A stretch of DNA of 64,000 bases from Tretioscincus oriximinensis (GCA_022410635.1 JAJVDF010000167.1:1290806-1354805), one strand, 5' to 3'. Shown: positions 1 through 12,451, numbered from the stretch's first letter. A program made the numbers and translations. Notes: generated by a model from the letters alone, not told the origin.

Positions 1-640
1 ACAGAGGAAAAAGACCTCCCGCTCCGTGCCCGGCTCCGCCTCCCAGTTGTCACATGACGCCAGGCTGCCTCCAGCCCTTAGTGCATCCCAAATACGGGGG
101 CTGCCCTGGGAAAGCCTGATAAGGCGGCCCCTCAGTAACGACGCTACTCGCTCCGCGGCTCGTGTCTGAAGCTCCGCGGGCCGCGGCCACCCCTTGCTGG
201 GGCTGCTTTCCGACAATGAAGAACGGAAGGCCTTTTTTCCTCCTCTGGCGTTTTCCGCAGACATACTGCGCTGGGTCCTTAGGCTGCTGGGAGGAGCCTG
301 TGCTGTCCCCCCCCCCCCGCCCCCAGGCTTCGGTCAGGCGGCGCTTGTGCCGGGACCCTTGCAGAAGTAATTGCTGACCGGGGGGAAGGAGGGTTCTCCT
401 TGGGGTTTTGCGGGTGCGTGGATTTATGAACTGGGGGGCTGCGGGTGAGCGCTGGGGGCGGTGGCGGCGGCGGCGGCGGCGACTGAATCCACAGGGAGGG
501 ATGTCCCAGGGCAGGCGAAGCATGGGGCAGGGTCCAAGGCAGAGGAATGGCTGCAGGTCAGGAAACTGAGGACAGATACGAAGGCAACGTCCGAGGCAGA
601 TTCCCATGGTGAAGCGGGATTTCTTGCATAGGGATCACGG
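1..640. promoter_or_regulatory. CpG island of unknown gene
   Basis: This stretch is strongly GC-rich and full of CpG, unlike the AT-rich DNA that follows, with a C run near 310 and a GGC repeat near 457-480. It looks like a vertebrate promoter or first-exon region. I find no recognisable protein on either strand: the long frame on the minus strand (50-607) is low-complexity Arg/Pro/Gly and is what GC-rich DNA yields by chance. It is 12 kb upstream of the TMEM161B start, so it may serve another transcript, possibly a noncoding one running off the left edge. Direction is not determinable. Confidence 0.6.
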
Positions 641-784
641 GGAGACTGTGATGCAATCAGTCTTAAATGGGACGTGGCTCCTTTAAGGAACCGAGCTTAG
701 AGTGGCTGAGAGTTCTGACTTCGTGTTGGTGCTGAAAGCCTCGTTTTAGTGGAGCTGCTTAGCCATAGCTTAACACCATAACAG

Positions 785-1021
785 CTAGTTTGGTGTAGTG
801 GTTAGAGTCTTGGACTCCTGATTTCATTCCCCCCCCCTCCTCCTCCATGAAAGCCAGATGGATGACCTTGGGCCCGTCACAGTTCTTTAGAACTCTCTCA
901 GCCCCACCTACTTCACAGGGTGCCTGTTGTGGAGAAAGCAACAAAAGCTATATGTGCCGCCCTTTGGTTGGCCGCCCTGAGATCTTCAGATATAGGGCGG
1001 TTCATAAGTATAAATAAAATC
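785..1021 (+). repeat. tRNA-derived SINE (Sauria type)
   Basis: The left part has the tRNA-like A-box region GGTGTAGTGGTTAGAGTC. The body follows the usual order of squamate Sauria SINEs: a 'gatgaccttgggc' block, then 'ctctcagccccacctac', then 'cacagggtg'. The 3' end has the CCGCCCTGAGA tail and a short A/T-rich end. A C-run insertion interrupts the B-box area. Confidence 0.75.
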
Positions 1022-1440
1022 CATGACTACACTATTAAATGAACAGGGTTGATTAAATAATATAGTGAACTATGTAAAAGAACTGGATGGACCAGTGGAT
1101 TTGGGAGGAAGAATACCTAAGAGATAAGTGGCCTTCTTGGGAGGAATCAGCCTTGAATAGTTCTGTTATTTTGTTCCTTTATTGATTTGTGTGTATTAGA
1201 GTTCCATATTGGTTACTTGTGTATTAATAAAATTTGTTCTTGTTGAAACCAAGCATCTTTATTATAGAACTATGACGAGAAGAAACTCAAATTGGAGATA
1301 CACATTGGGAACCTGAATCACCTCTTGATCTTCCTGAGAGAAGTGGCGGCGGCATATCATTAAGAATACCTTAACATTGTATGGATTATACCATCTTATC
1401 TTAACACATAATAATAAACATTTGGTGCCTAGTACCCATT
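1022..1440. other. no recognisable feature
   Basis: AT-rich single-copy-looking DNA. I see no coding frame, RNA gene or clear repeat. Confidence 0.4.
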
Positions 1441-1450
1441 AGAACATAAG

Positions 1451-1975
1451 AGGGTAATTCCATGTCAAATCAACCAATAAAACATTGATTTTGAAAGTCA
1501 ATGTGATGGATTTTTAAAGTATTTTTTATTTGTTCCTTACCATGAGACAAGTATAAACTGTGATTTTTTTCTTCTTCTGACACTCATTTCTCAGATATCA
1601 AATTTTTAATATGGTTAAAAAAGCACAAAATTTTCTAACGGCCATATACTTAATCTGCATTTACTTGAGAACCATAATACCTTCAGATCTGATTCAGGTG
1701 TCATTTAAAAGCTTATGAATAGAGCTCTCTTTTGATATGCAACAAAATGTTTTTGATGTTTGAAAATAATTTTCAAAAATTAAAATTTTCAAATAATAGA
1801 ATTTTGAAAAAATGGAATTTTACATTTTTTTTGAAAAAATTGTTACATAAAAGTACAAGTACAACAAAAATTATAATTTTTACTCTCCTTATAATAAGGA
1901 ACATATACACACAGAATTAGCAACATTCATGACATGAAGCTTTTATTCACTGGTTGATTTGACATGGAATTACCC
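1451..1975. mobile_element. foldback DNA element with 25-bp perfect inverted ends
   Basis: The left end (1452-1476, beginning GGGTAATTCCATGTCAAATC) is the exact reverse complement of 1951-1975. The interior is very AT-rich and lacks a transposase. The element splits the 3' end of a CR1 copy: the CR1 tail 'gaacataag' is at 1442-1450 and resumes with 'aagagcc' at 1976. It is therefore younger than that CR1. The superfamily is not certain; no convincing target duplication beyond 2-3 bp can be defined. Confidence 0.8.
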
Positions 1976-3300
1976 AAGAGCCACACTGGATCGGGTCAGA
2001 GTCCATATAATCCAGCATTCTGTGTCACATAGAGGTCCACCAGATGCACCAGAGCAGTCTGATCAGAGGAATGCAAAATGTGCACCTATTCATGACTCCC
2101 AGCAACAGGCATTTCAGGAGTACTGCCTGCTGCTCCATCCCGGAGGCAGCATCCAGACATCCATCCTAGTACCCATTTATATCCTTGGTGTCCATAAAAC
2201 CTGTCTTGTACTATCTTGAAACTATCCAAGTTGTTAGCTACCACCACCTTTTCAGGAAGTAAATTCCACAGGCTGATGGCTCTTTGGATGAAAAAATACT
2301 TTCCTTTGTCTGTTCTCACTTTTCTGCCCGTTAGTTTCAAGGAGTGCCCTCTGGTCCTAGTATTGTGTGATAGATTCTAAGATTCTATGATCATTCTTGT
2401 TGCCCTTTTCTGTACCTTCTCTAGTTCCACAATATCCCTCTTGAGATGTGACCAGAACTGAACACAGTATTCCAAATGTGGCCTCACCACAGATTTATAA
2501 AGAGGCAAAACAACATTTGCTGACTTGTTTTCTATTTCTTTCCTAATTATCCCCAACATGGAATTAGCCTTTTTTGCTGCTGCTGCTGCACGCTGGGTTG
2601 TCATCTTCATTGAATTGTCCAACACCCCAAGATCCTTTTCTTGCTCGGTCACAGAAAGCTTGGTTCCCAACAGGTGACAAGAGTAGTCCTTTGCCCCAAT
2701 GTGCATGACTGCACTTGCTTAAACTGAAGTGTATTTGCTCACTCACCCAATTTCAATAGATCACTCAGAAGCGCCTTACAATCATTTTCAATTTTTACTA
2801 CCCTGAACAGTTTAGCGTCAGCAGTGAGCTTGGCTACTTCACTATTTACATCGGCATCCAGATCATTTATGAATATATTGAAAAGCAGTACAGACCCCTG
2901 GGGTACCCCGCCTTTTACCTCTTTCCACTCAGAGTCCATTTATTACTACCCTCTGTTTTCTATCTTTTAGCCAGTTTCCAATCCAGGATAAGGGACGTTA
3001 TCAAAAGCCTTCTGAAAATCTAAATAGACAATATCAACTGGATCCCCTTTATCTACATGTTTGTTAACACCCTCAAATAATTCCAGCAAGTTAGTAAGGC
3101 ATGATTTATCTTTGCAGAAGCCATGTTGAGTTTCATTCAGCAATCCGTGTTTCTCCATGTGTTTAGTATTTTTGTCCTTAATTATGGTTTCCAACACATT
3201 ACCATCAGTGCCTGTCAACATTCGTATTGGGAACATGGTAACCAAACTCAAATATAACCCACACTTTAAATATAATAAACAAATAACAAGAGAAAGTGGG
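1976..3300 (-). mobile_element. CR1-type LINE, 5'-truncated reverse transcriptase
   Basis: Minus-strand frames encode consecutive pieces of a CR1 reverse transcriptase. The YLDFQKAFD motif lies near 3000-3030, followed by a degraded finger/palm region (KLTADAKLF where intact copies have FADDTKLF), KSVVRPHLEYCVQFW, and the C-terminal part. Frameshifts and stops break it, so it is dead. The 3' end reaches 1976, where the foldback element interrupts it. Confidence 0.85.
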
Positions 3301-3349
3301 CAAGAGATTGGGTCAATAAATGTAAAAACCTGTTGAATAGGGCAGTCCA

Positions 3350-3860
3350 GCTCACTTAGTGTTTCATCGATTGCACCTGGGCTTCTCTGGTAGAAGGAAA
3401 ACCTCTCACCTTGACACCTTGCAAATGGTGTTTCAGGAATACTGCCTGATAACTCCGTCCTGGACTTAGTATCAAGGCATTCATGCTAGTAGTCATTGAT
3501 ATACTTGAATTCTGTGAATTTGACTGTCTTAACGCCATCTAGGCTGCTTGATACCACTACCTCTTATGGAAGTAAATTTCAAAGACTAATGATCTTATGG
3601 GCAAAAAATACTTTCCCTTGACTGTCCTAACTCTTCTGCCCATTAGCTTCAAAGTGCCTCTCACAGTCCTGTGAAAAAGGGAATCATTTTTCCTTTTTCA
3701 ACCTATCCATTCTGTACATTTTATGCACTTCAATCAGACCATATCTTAAATACCATCGTTCAGTGTTGTAGAGACCTAGGCATTGCCACCTGATTTAAGA
3801 AGTTATCCAGCCCTTTTCTGCACCTTCTTCAGTTCCACAATATTTATTCCAAGATGTGGG
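3350..3860 (-). repeat. older CR1 fragment
   Basis: The sequence parallels the 3' region of the CR1 copies at 9.8 and 13.3 kb ('tgcaaatggtgtttcagga', 'ccactacctctt', 'aaatactttccc', 'cacttcaatcagaccat') but is clearly more diverged. It represents an older insertion or subfamily. Confidence 0.7.
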
Positions 3861-5090
3861 ATGGGCACTAAGGACCCCAGTATTAAACCAGAGACATAGT
3901 GCACTTTAAAGTGATAAAAGATAGATGGATCCCAAGGAAGCACAGAAGACAAGGATAATATTTACTGGATAATCTAATTTTTAATTAGAATCTTCTCCAA
4001 CCATTAGAAATGTACACATTTCACTTATAGAATACCCACACACATGCAGAAATCATATATGATTCCTGAAAAGTACTTCTGGGGAAAATAAATTTTGTCG
4101 TATGGATCCTCAAGAACATGATTTTCCTCTGCCCCCCTGATGCTTTTCCATATTCTTGGAATATTGGGTGACATTATGTTCAAAAGTGCTGTAAAAGAAA
4201 AATGAGGATCTTCTTTCATGCATCTTCATCATTTCTGTTCGAATTTCCACCCTGTATTCAGTATTCACATTGCATGAATCTACAGCTTGTGGGGAAAATT
4301 CCATCCTTAGTTTGCATTTGGTTTACTTGAAGACAAAACTGCAAAATAAATAAATAGATCTGACTGTCTTGGAACTGTAAAATGGCAAAGATGGATAAGT
4401 TAGCTCAGTGATAAAAAGTAGGGTTGCCATTAAAACAAAACAGAAAAGGCCAGGAGCACTGAAGCTTTAATGAATGTNGAAAATAAGAAACTTCAGCAGA
4501 TGTTGCAGGCCATATAAACTATTTTCTGAAATACATCCATACCTGGGTTTTCATGGCAACTCTACAAAAATGGCTGAAAGCAGTGATTTTACAATTGATA
4601 AGTACCCATCATTTTCATCGTGGGACAGATTTAGGCTGTATTTTGCCCATAGGCTGCAATTTATTTACTTATTTATTTTACCCCTCTTCCCTCAGCTTTT
4701 TGGGGTTTTATAATAATAAAACCAAAAAAATATTAATATCTTCTTAGTACTATCAGTATCTACATTTTGCCTAAATGCGGTCCTGCCAGTGGATACTTCA
4801 TGGCCAAAGCTACCTCTTTTCATATCAGGATAATGCTTGTCAGCTCACTTTGCTTCAGTGTTATTTTCTAGATGTTCTTCAATTCATAACAGAAATACCA
4901 AGGTTCTATGAAAGGCTAGACAAACTGCCTGGGAATTGATGATTAGTAAAGCAAACTGGTTGAGCACTGAATGGTTGTGGGTTTGATCCAATCCCTTCTC
5001 CAGTCAGGAAAATTATACGGGTTGTCTACAGATGTGCCCATGCAAGGATTCAGTCATGCCACAACGATACCCGTAGCAGTACCTTTTACA
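3861..5090. other. no recognisable gene
   Basis: AT-rich DNA without a supported gene. Short frames here (for example near 4110-4304 and 4474-4747) lack recognisable motifs, and one crosses an ambiguous base. Confidence 0.4.
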
Positions 5091-5091
5091 A

Positions 5092-7150
5092 TCATAGAAT
5101 CTTAGAGTTGGAAGGGACCTCCAGGGTCATTGGGTCCAACCTCCTGCTCAATGCAAACTCACCACCTTCTGTGGCAACCTGTTGCACTGGTTTATCACTC
5201 TGACTGTTAGAAAGTTTTTTCTGATAGCTAATCTAAATCTACTCCCTTGCAGTTTCATGCCATTGTTTCTAGTCCTTTCATGTGCTAATGAGAACAATGC
5301 TGATCCCTCTGCTCTGTGACAACCCTTCAGATATCTGTAGACAGCTATCAAGTCTCCTCTCAATCTTCTCTTTTGCAGACTAAACATCCCTAGGTCCTTT
5401 AAGTGTTCCTCACAGGACATTGTTCCCAGACCACTCACCATCCTTGTAACTTGATTTTGAACTTGCTCTAGTTTATCAATGTCCTTTTTAAATTGGGCGC
5501 CCCAGAATTGAACACAGTATTCCAAGTGTGGTTGTACCAAAATACTGAAGAGAGGAATAATTACTTCACATGATCAAGATTCTATGCTCCTCTTGATACA
5601 TCCCAGGATTGTGTTTGCCTTTTTTGCAGCTGCTTCACAGTGTTGACTCATGTTTAATCTGTGATCTACCAAAACACCCAGGTCCTTCTCACCTGTGCTG
5701 CTGCTTAGATATATTCCTCCCACTCTATATGTGCTGTTTTCAGTTTTTTTGCCAAGATGTAGAATCTTGCATTTCTCTCTGTTAAATACCATCCTTTTAG
5801 TTTCAGCCCATTGTTCAAGCTTGTCTAGATATTTTTGAATCCTATGTCTATCGTATTTAGTATTAGCAACACTGCCTAACTTTGTGTCATCAGCAAATCT
5901 GATAAGCTTTCCTTCAATTCCCTCATCTAGGTCATTTATAAATGTTAAATAGCACTGAGCCCAGGACAGACCCTTGTAGTACCCCAGTTGAAACATTCTT
6001 CCAATTGGATGTGCAACCATTTATTACCACTCTGAGAATGATAACTAAGCCAGTTTAGAATCTATCTAACTGTTGTTTTGTCAATCCCACACTTGACCAT
6101 TTTTTCAATAAGGATGGAATGAGATACTTTGTCAAATGCTTTACTGAAGTTAAGATACACCACGTCTACTGCATTTCCCTGATCAACCCATTTGGTGATT
6201 TTATCATAGAAAGAAATTAGATTAGTCTGGCATGACTTGTTTGTCATCACTGTTCAAAGATCACTGCAAGTGGTTCTGCTATTACTTCTACTAGTTCCTT
6301 CAGTACCCTGGGATGTAGTTAATCTGGGCCTGGAGATTTGAATTCATTTAAATTAGCTAAGAGTTCCCTCACAAGTGTTTTGATACTTTTTTTTCCTTCA
6401 ATAGCACAATGAAGGCCAGCTGTTGTTGTATGTGCTTTCTCCGAAAAAACAGACGCAAAATAAGTGTTCAGAAGTTCAGCTTTCTCAGTATTGCTTTTGA
6501 TCAATTCACCATTTTCCCTCTGTAGAACTGCTATATACCTCTAAGGAGGTATATGTTTCCCTAACATACAATGCAACACCACCTCCCCTTTTGTTAAGTC
6601 TGTTTCTTACAAATAAGTAAGAAACCTCTAAGTTTTGTATTCCAATCATGTGTCTCATCCCACTAAGTTTCAGTGATACCTATGATATCGATATTTTCCT
6701 GTGCTAGGATCTCCAATTCTCCTTGTTTGTTTCCCATGCTATGTGCATTAGTGTAGAAACATTTTAGTTTGTGATTTAGCTTGTGTTCTCCCGAACATTT
6801 TGCCTCTCTTCTTCTCTTTTTATTTTGCCAATAAGGCTGTCCTCTGTATTCATTGGCTGCGCATGTTTTCCTGCTCTTTTACTTCCCTTTCCCTTTTGAT
6901 TTAGTTTAAAGCTCCCCTGATGAGTGATGCCAGACGCCTTCCAAAAATATTATTTCCCATTCTTGTAAGGTGCAGCCCATCCCTTGCCAAGAGTCCATCA
7001 TATAAGTATCTCACTCCATGGTCTAGAAGTCCAAATCCCACCGCCGTAGCCAGTTATTTACCTTCAAAATCTTGTTCCACCTTCTTCTTCCATGACCATT
7101 GTCATGACTTGGACACAGAATTAATAAATAACAGAAAGGTGGAGTTGCTG
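5092..7150 (-). mobile_element. CR1 LINE of a second subfamily, long copy
   Basis: The 3' end at 5092-5150 carries the classic CR1 3' UTR (reverse complement of 'agagttggaagggacctcc'). Upstream on the minus strand are reverse-transcriptase pieces: VYLNFSKAFDKVSH near 6110-6170, RFADDTKLGS near 5885-5910, EKDLGVLVDHRLNMSQ near 5640-5690, and VQPHLEYCVQFWG near 5500. Frames are broken by stops and shifts. The part from about 6540 to 7150 is likely the upstream (endonuclease-side) portion, but I recognise it less securely. This subfamily differs in protein and 3' end from the copies at 2, 9.8 and 13.3 kb. Confidence 0.85.
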
Positions 7151-8570
7151 GTATAAAGCCAAACAAACACAAAAATGAACACAAAAGTCTGGTTTTCTTT
7201 CCACAAAGGAAGGCACTTTTACTTGTAAAAAAGTTTCAAAAGAAATAAACTCTGTTCATTGGAAACAATACAAAAGAAAGCAAAAATTCACAGTGTTTAA
7301 ACTAACAGCTGTTAAGTTTACAAAACTGTTAGAAAAACAATAACAGCAAACTAACCTAATATCATACAGGCTAGTGCTGGATAGGAAACAGGAAGACTGC
7401 ACAGTAGCAAAACCATACAATGATCATCAGTTGTCCTACAAAGAATACATGGAGGCATTACTACTTAAATACTATTTCACATCCTTACAAGTTGCAGCTA
7501 TGAAGACTGCAACCTGGTTCTTAAAGATTACCAGGTACAAACTTTACAAAAAAGGCAGTTTCCAAAAGTATAATATACCTATATGTTTTACAAAAAACCA
7601 AACAACCATCAACTGTGAGGATAGATGAGAAGACTACCTATGCTTCCAGTTCCTTCACTTTCCTGCCTAAGTCCTCGAAATCTCTGCAGATAGTTTCATA
7701 ATTCTGTGTTGCAGTGTCGTTTGACGAAAGAGTCTTGGCAGCCTCTCAGACACATCTTTGATTCGTAAAGCAGCACCTTAATTACTCCAATTAGTATGTA
7801 GCAGATTTTTTTTGCAATGTATTAGAAATATACCATCAGAGCTTATGTAAAACATTCAAACACATATAGCATTTCGTAGGGCACAGAATGCCTTATGAGA
7901 GCATATGACTGCTGACAAGAAGAAGGTTCAAATACCACCAACCATAGTGGCCTTATTTGCTTATCTGTTTGGTTATCTGTTTGGGAAGCAGAGAGTCACA
8001 ATTGTCATCTCAATATTTCCATTTCAAAAAGCAAGGAAAATTATTTCTGTATTTTTTGCCAAGAAAACTGCATAGAAATGTCCAGGAGCTCACCAGAAGT
8101 CAACCTCAACTCCAGGACACTCTATAACAACAATACAGATTGATTGCAATGATCACTCACATGATGCAGTAAATAATTGCATTTCCTGGTGAGAGAGGAA
8201 AAAAACACTGCTTTCTTGTTCTTTGACACCTTTGTATTTGCTGTATTTGAAGTTTTATTCAAAACCATTTTTACAGGAAGAAACAAATATTTGATTTATG
8301 TTGTAGATAATTTGCACAAATAGTAACCTATAGTTCACATTTTCTGCAAAACTATGATCTGTTTTGTATACATTTCTCCAATAAATTTAAATGTGGCTGA
8401 GGACAGTGAGTGCTGCCCACTTAGGAAGAAACTTCAAGACAAAATGGTTTGGTTTCAAGGTTACAGGTCTTGTCAGACTGAACCTTGTGAGCAATTAACC
8501 TGAATTCTGTAAGCCAAGAAAAAGATTGTTAATTACATCATTTATATGATTCCTTTGATGACTTCCAAGC
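7151..8570. other. no recognisable gene
   Basis: AT-rich intergenic DNA. The frame at 7374-7628 has no motif I recognise. Confidence 0.4.
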
Positions 8571-8700
8571 AAGAAAGTCTTGTAGTACCTTAGAGCCTAA
8601 CAAGAAAAAGATAGGTAGCATGAGCTTTCATAGACAAACCTATTTCTTCAGATGCTATGGAGTCTATGAAAGCTATTGTAATGTTTTTAATTTGTAGCCT
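8571..8700 (-). repeat. Penelope-like repeat fragment with hammerhead-like core
   Basis: On the minus strand, 8655 to 8618 reads GCAT, CTGAAGA, A, a 5-bp stem (ATAGG/TCTAT) with a 4-nt loop, GAAA, GCTC, ATGC. This is the same 38-nt arrangement as the copies near 27.6, 50.1 and 61.8 kb. In this copy the outer stem II pair is A-U where the others have G-C, so pairing is kept while the bases differ. The 3' flank 'gcctaacaag' matches the older copy at 27.43 kb. Confidence 0.6.
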
Positions 8701-9774
8701 GGAATCTATACCTTGAAAAACTACTCAGGAATAATGGGAGAGGAAAGAAAACTTGCTGAGTTATTATGCACTACAGCTGGGTAGAGGGATAAATCTGGAA
8801 GATTTGTTTGCAAGGAAGGAAGATGCTTGCTTGGAAAGAAAATGTTGATTTGGAAAAATGTGGACAGAAAGTTGCAGAAGAGAAATTGATGTGCAAAGGG
8901 GATAGGTTGTGGAGGCAACAGATGAAACGCATAGCAGCGCATGAGAGGAGTGGCTGAAGGTAATAGGATGCATTGGAGATGGGCATGAAGGAGGGATACT
9001 TAGTGATGTGTGATGGAGCGATATAATAGCGACTGTTGGAGCAGCACCACTTTGTAACCTGACATGGAAGAAAAGCTTGTGCCTTCCTTGAGTGGTGTAG
9101 GAGATTTGAAAATGTTACTTATTACATAGTATATGTATGTAATAAGGGTATCTGCACAGCCCATGGAATTCCAGCAAACGTTTGGGATCTAAAACATTTA
9201 AGTAACCCTTTGCAGCCATCGTGTTTGCATAAAATAAAAAAGTAGGGATTAATCTGATAATCTTCAGTACCTGCTATAACTGCAGAGTTACAAGTTCTCT
9301 AAAATAATCCCCAAAATCTTTCCACTGAGGCTGCATAATGTGGTAGCAGGTACAGGTTATTCATATGGGTACAGAAAAGCTCACTCCCTCCCACTTGAAA
9401 ATATGGAAATAATCAGGTGCAATCCTTTCTTGCTCTTACTATGTCATTAAAAACAATCTTTATATGCCAGTCAAATGGTCTGAAAATAAAACTCATAATA
9501 TCCTTATTGTACCTACCTCCAGATGGCTTCAATTTCAACCATTTTAGGGATGAAAGAGATAGCAGCTGTGCTGGCTAGACAAACTGTTCCATAGTCTTCA
9601 AAATTCTCATAGATTTGCATCTGTTTCACGTTTGTAAGCCACTGTCCATTTGTTGCACAAACAGCACGCCACCCAAGGAAGGGATACTGAAGGGAGGTTA
9701 TTTGGCAAAGTAGAAACTAATGATTTGGGAATGAAATGTGATTTTTTTCTGATAATCCAAGTGGTAACTAGAAC
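8701..9774. other. no recognisable gene
   Basis: Intergenic DNA. Three overlapping minus frames at 8721-8986 have no motif and look like chance frames in purine-rich sequence. Confidence 0.4.
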
Positions 9775-11632
9775 ATAAGAACATAGAACATAAGAAGAGC
9801 CATACTGGATTAGGCCACAGCCCTTCAAGTCCAGCATTCTGTGTCACACAAAGGCCCACCAGATGCACCTGGGCAGTCCGAACAGAGGAAAGCAAAATAT
9901 GCTCCTGTTCATGACTCCCTGCAAATGGTATTTCAGGAGTCCTGCCTGTTGCTCCATCCCGGAGGCAACATCCAGACATCCATCCTAGTATCCATTTATA
10001 CCCTTGGTGTTCATAAACCTGTCTAGTCCTGTCTTGAAACTATCCAAGCTGTTAGCTATCACTACCTCTTCAGGAAGTAAATTCCACAGGCCAATGACCC
10101 TCCGGGTGAAAAAATACTTTCCTTTGTCTGTTCTCACTTTTCTACCCAACAGTTTTAAGGAGTGCCCTCTGGTCCTAGTGTTGTGGGAGAGAGAAAACGT
10201 TTTTTCTCTATTCACCCTGTCTATTTCATGCATGATTTTGTACACTTCAATCAGATCACCTCTCAGACATTGCCTTTCAAGGCTGAAGAAGCCCAGACGT
10301 TGCAGCCTGACTTCGTAAGGGAGGTGCTCCAGATCCTTGATCATTTTTGTTGCCCTTTTCTGCACCTTCTCCAGTTCCAAAATATCCCTCTTGAAATGTG
10401 GTGACCAGAATTGAACACAGTATTCTAAATGTGGCCTTACCACAGATTTATAAAGAGGCAAAACAACATTTGCTGACTTGTTTTCAATTCCTTTCCTAAT
10501 TATCCCCAGCATGGAATTTGCCTTTCTTGCTGCCGCTGCACTCTGGGTTGACATTTTCATTGAATTGTCCACCCCAAGATCCTTTTCTTGCTTGGTCACA
10601 GAAAGCTTGGTTCCCATCAGGTGGTAGGAGTAGTTGGGGTTCTTTGCCCCAATATGCACAATGTTGCTCTTGCTTATGTTGAAGTGCATTTGCCACTTTG
10701 ATGCCCACTCACCCAATTTCAATAAATCACTCTGGAGTGCCTTACAATCATTTTCAGTTTTCACTACCCTGAACAGTTTAGTGTCGTCAGCAAACTTGGC
10801 TACTTCACTATTTACTTCAGCATCCAGATCATTTATAAATATATTGAAAAGCAAGGGTCCCAGTACAGATCTCTGGGGTACCCCACTTCTTACCTCTTTC
10901 CACTCAGAGAACTGTCCATTTAATACTACCCTCTGTTTTCTATCTTTTAGCCAGTTTCCAACTCAGAATAAAGTCTGTCCTCTTATACCATGCGTATGGA
11001 GCTTTTTTAGAAGCATTTGATGAGGGACTTTATCAAAAGCCTTCTGAAAATCTAGATAAACAGTATCAACTGGGTCCCCTTTATGTTTGTTAACACTCTC
11101 AAAGAATTCTAGCAAGTTGGTAAGGCATGATTTACCTTTGCTGAAGCCATGCTGAGTTTCATTCAGCAATGCGTGCTTCTCCATGTGTTTAGTAATTTTG
11201 TCCTTAATTATGGTTTCCAACACTTTACCTGAAATTGATGTTAAACTGATGGGTCTGTAATTTCCGGGATCACCCTGGGATCCTTTTTTGAAGATTGGTA
11301 TTACGTTAGCTACCCTCCAATGTACTGGTACTATGCCTGATCTTAAGGAAAGATTAAATATTTCGGTTAGAAGTTCAGCAATTTCGCATTTGAGTTCTTT
11401 AAAAATTCTTGGGTGAATGCTGTCTGTCCCTGGGGATTTATAAATGTTCAGCTTATTAAGGCTATCAAGGACATCCTCCCTTGTTATCTCTATCCAGTTT
11501 AATTCCTCTGGTGTTCTTTCTGAGAAAACTAAATCTGTTGCGGGTAAATTCCCTCTGTGTTCTTCAGTGAAAACTGATGCAAAAAATTCATTTAACCTCT
11601 AACTAGTTTTTGCTTTCTGTACTTTTTAGCAG
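9775..11632 (-). mobile_element. CR1 LINE, longest reverse-transcriptase frame in the window
   Basis: The minus frame 10854-9985 runs 289 codons without a stop. It contains FADDTKLFRVV (palm motif), the thumb-like KWQMHFNISKS segment, KSVVRPHLEYCVQFWSP and the family C-terminus ending DRFMNTKGINGY. Upstream, 11223-10963 holds TQHGFSKGKSC and YLDFQKAFDKVPH. A shift separates the two parts, so the copy is inactive. The 3' end carries GAACATAA-type octamer repeats at 9772-9798. The 5' end is truncated near 11632. Confidence 0.9.
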
Positions 11633-12283
11633 TGTGGAATCAACGGCCTTTTCTACACTGGTCCTTATTCCTAGATACTTTCCAGCATGTCATCTGCAAA
11701 GACATGCACAGCCTCTCTCTGGTAATATATAAGACACTGGTTGGTTCCTTGTTAAATATAGTTCTTAACCTAGGTCTTAGCTCATTCGTGTGGTGTCCTA
11801 CCAAAGAAGAAACCAGGGTTGGTTATATTTTGTGTATGTTTTAGGATTAGGATATTATATAAATTTTATCATTACATTGTTGTAACCTGCCTTGGGACTG
11901 TCAGATGAAGGGCAGGATATAAATTCATCTGGTGCTATTACTTGGCTCTAAAGCAGTGTGAAATAATGAGTGTGAAAGAAACAAAGATTAATGGCTGCAA
12001 CCCAGGTTTTTTTTAATGGGGAAACAAGCTCTTAGCAACCTCTCTAAAATCTCACAGCCAAATGTAAAGCATTATAACGCTATCAAGTAAAAAATAGCAG
12101 GTAGGGCATGGTGCCAAAGAAAAGAAAGACCAAGATCATTATTCTGGGCTACGTATCTTGAAAAAAGGGTGTCCCATTGCAGAGCCTTATTACAAGATAG
12201 AACCATAAACCTGGCTCAGTTCAGCAAGGATTTGAGATTCCGGTTTAAACCATCAAGCACAGTTTGCAACAAGACACAGAAGA
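11633..12283. other. intergenic, with possible LINE/SINE tail
   Basis: About 11865-11935 ('taacctgccttgggactgtc') resembles the 3' tails of LINE/SINE repeats seen elsewhere in the window. Otherwise nothing is recognisable. Confidence 0.4.
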
Positions 12284-12451
12284 TGGTCCCGTCCCCACTG
12301 ATCTTATTCTGGTTTATATCTCGGTCCAGAGCTTGGCCATCCACACGTCAGTGAATTCAATATCTACACTAGCATGTAGATGGCAGGCTCCAATACTGAG
12401 ATGCAACCCCGAATAAGGCTCAGTGGGGACGATAGGACCTAATAACAGAGA
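12284..12451. mobile_element. foldback MITE next to the TMEM161B promoter
   Basis: The left end GGTCCCGTCCCCACTGA and the right end (TCAGTGGGGACGATAGGACC) are imperfect inverted repeats continuing inward with 'cttattct...atatctcgg' against 'gagatgcaacc..gaataag'. A related copy lies at 53300-53455. Diverged relatives are at about 14262-14390 and 15182-15265. The element ends about 130 bp before the CpG-rich promoter region. Confidence 0.65.

Noticed and set aside
50..607. 185-codon minus-strand frame in the CpG island
   Set aside because: Arg/Pro/Gly-rich with no motif or homology I recognise; GC-rich DNA gives such frames by chance.
6602..6625. Short hairpin GTTTCTTAC / GTAAGAAAC
   Set aside because: Nine-base arms inside a CR1-like region; common by chance and not tied to a function.
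10004..11020. Plus-strand frames over the 9.8-11.6 kb CR1
   Set aside because: Shadows of the minus-strand reverse transcriptase.
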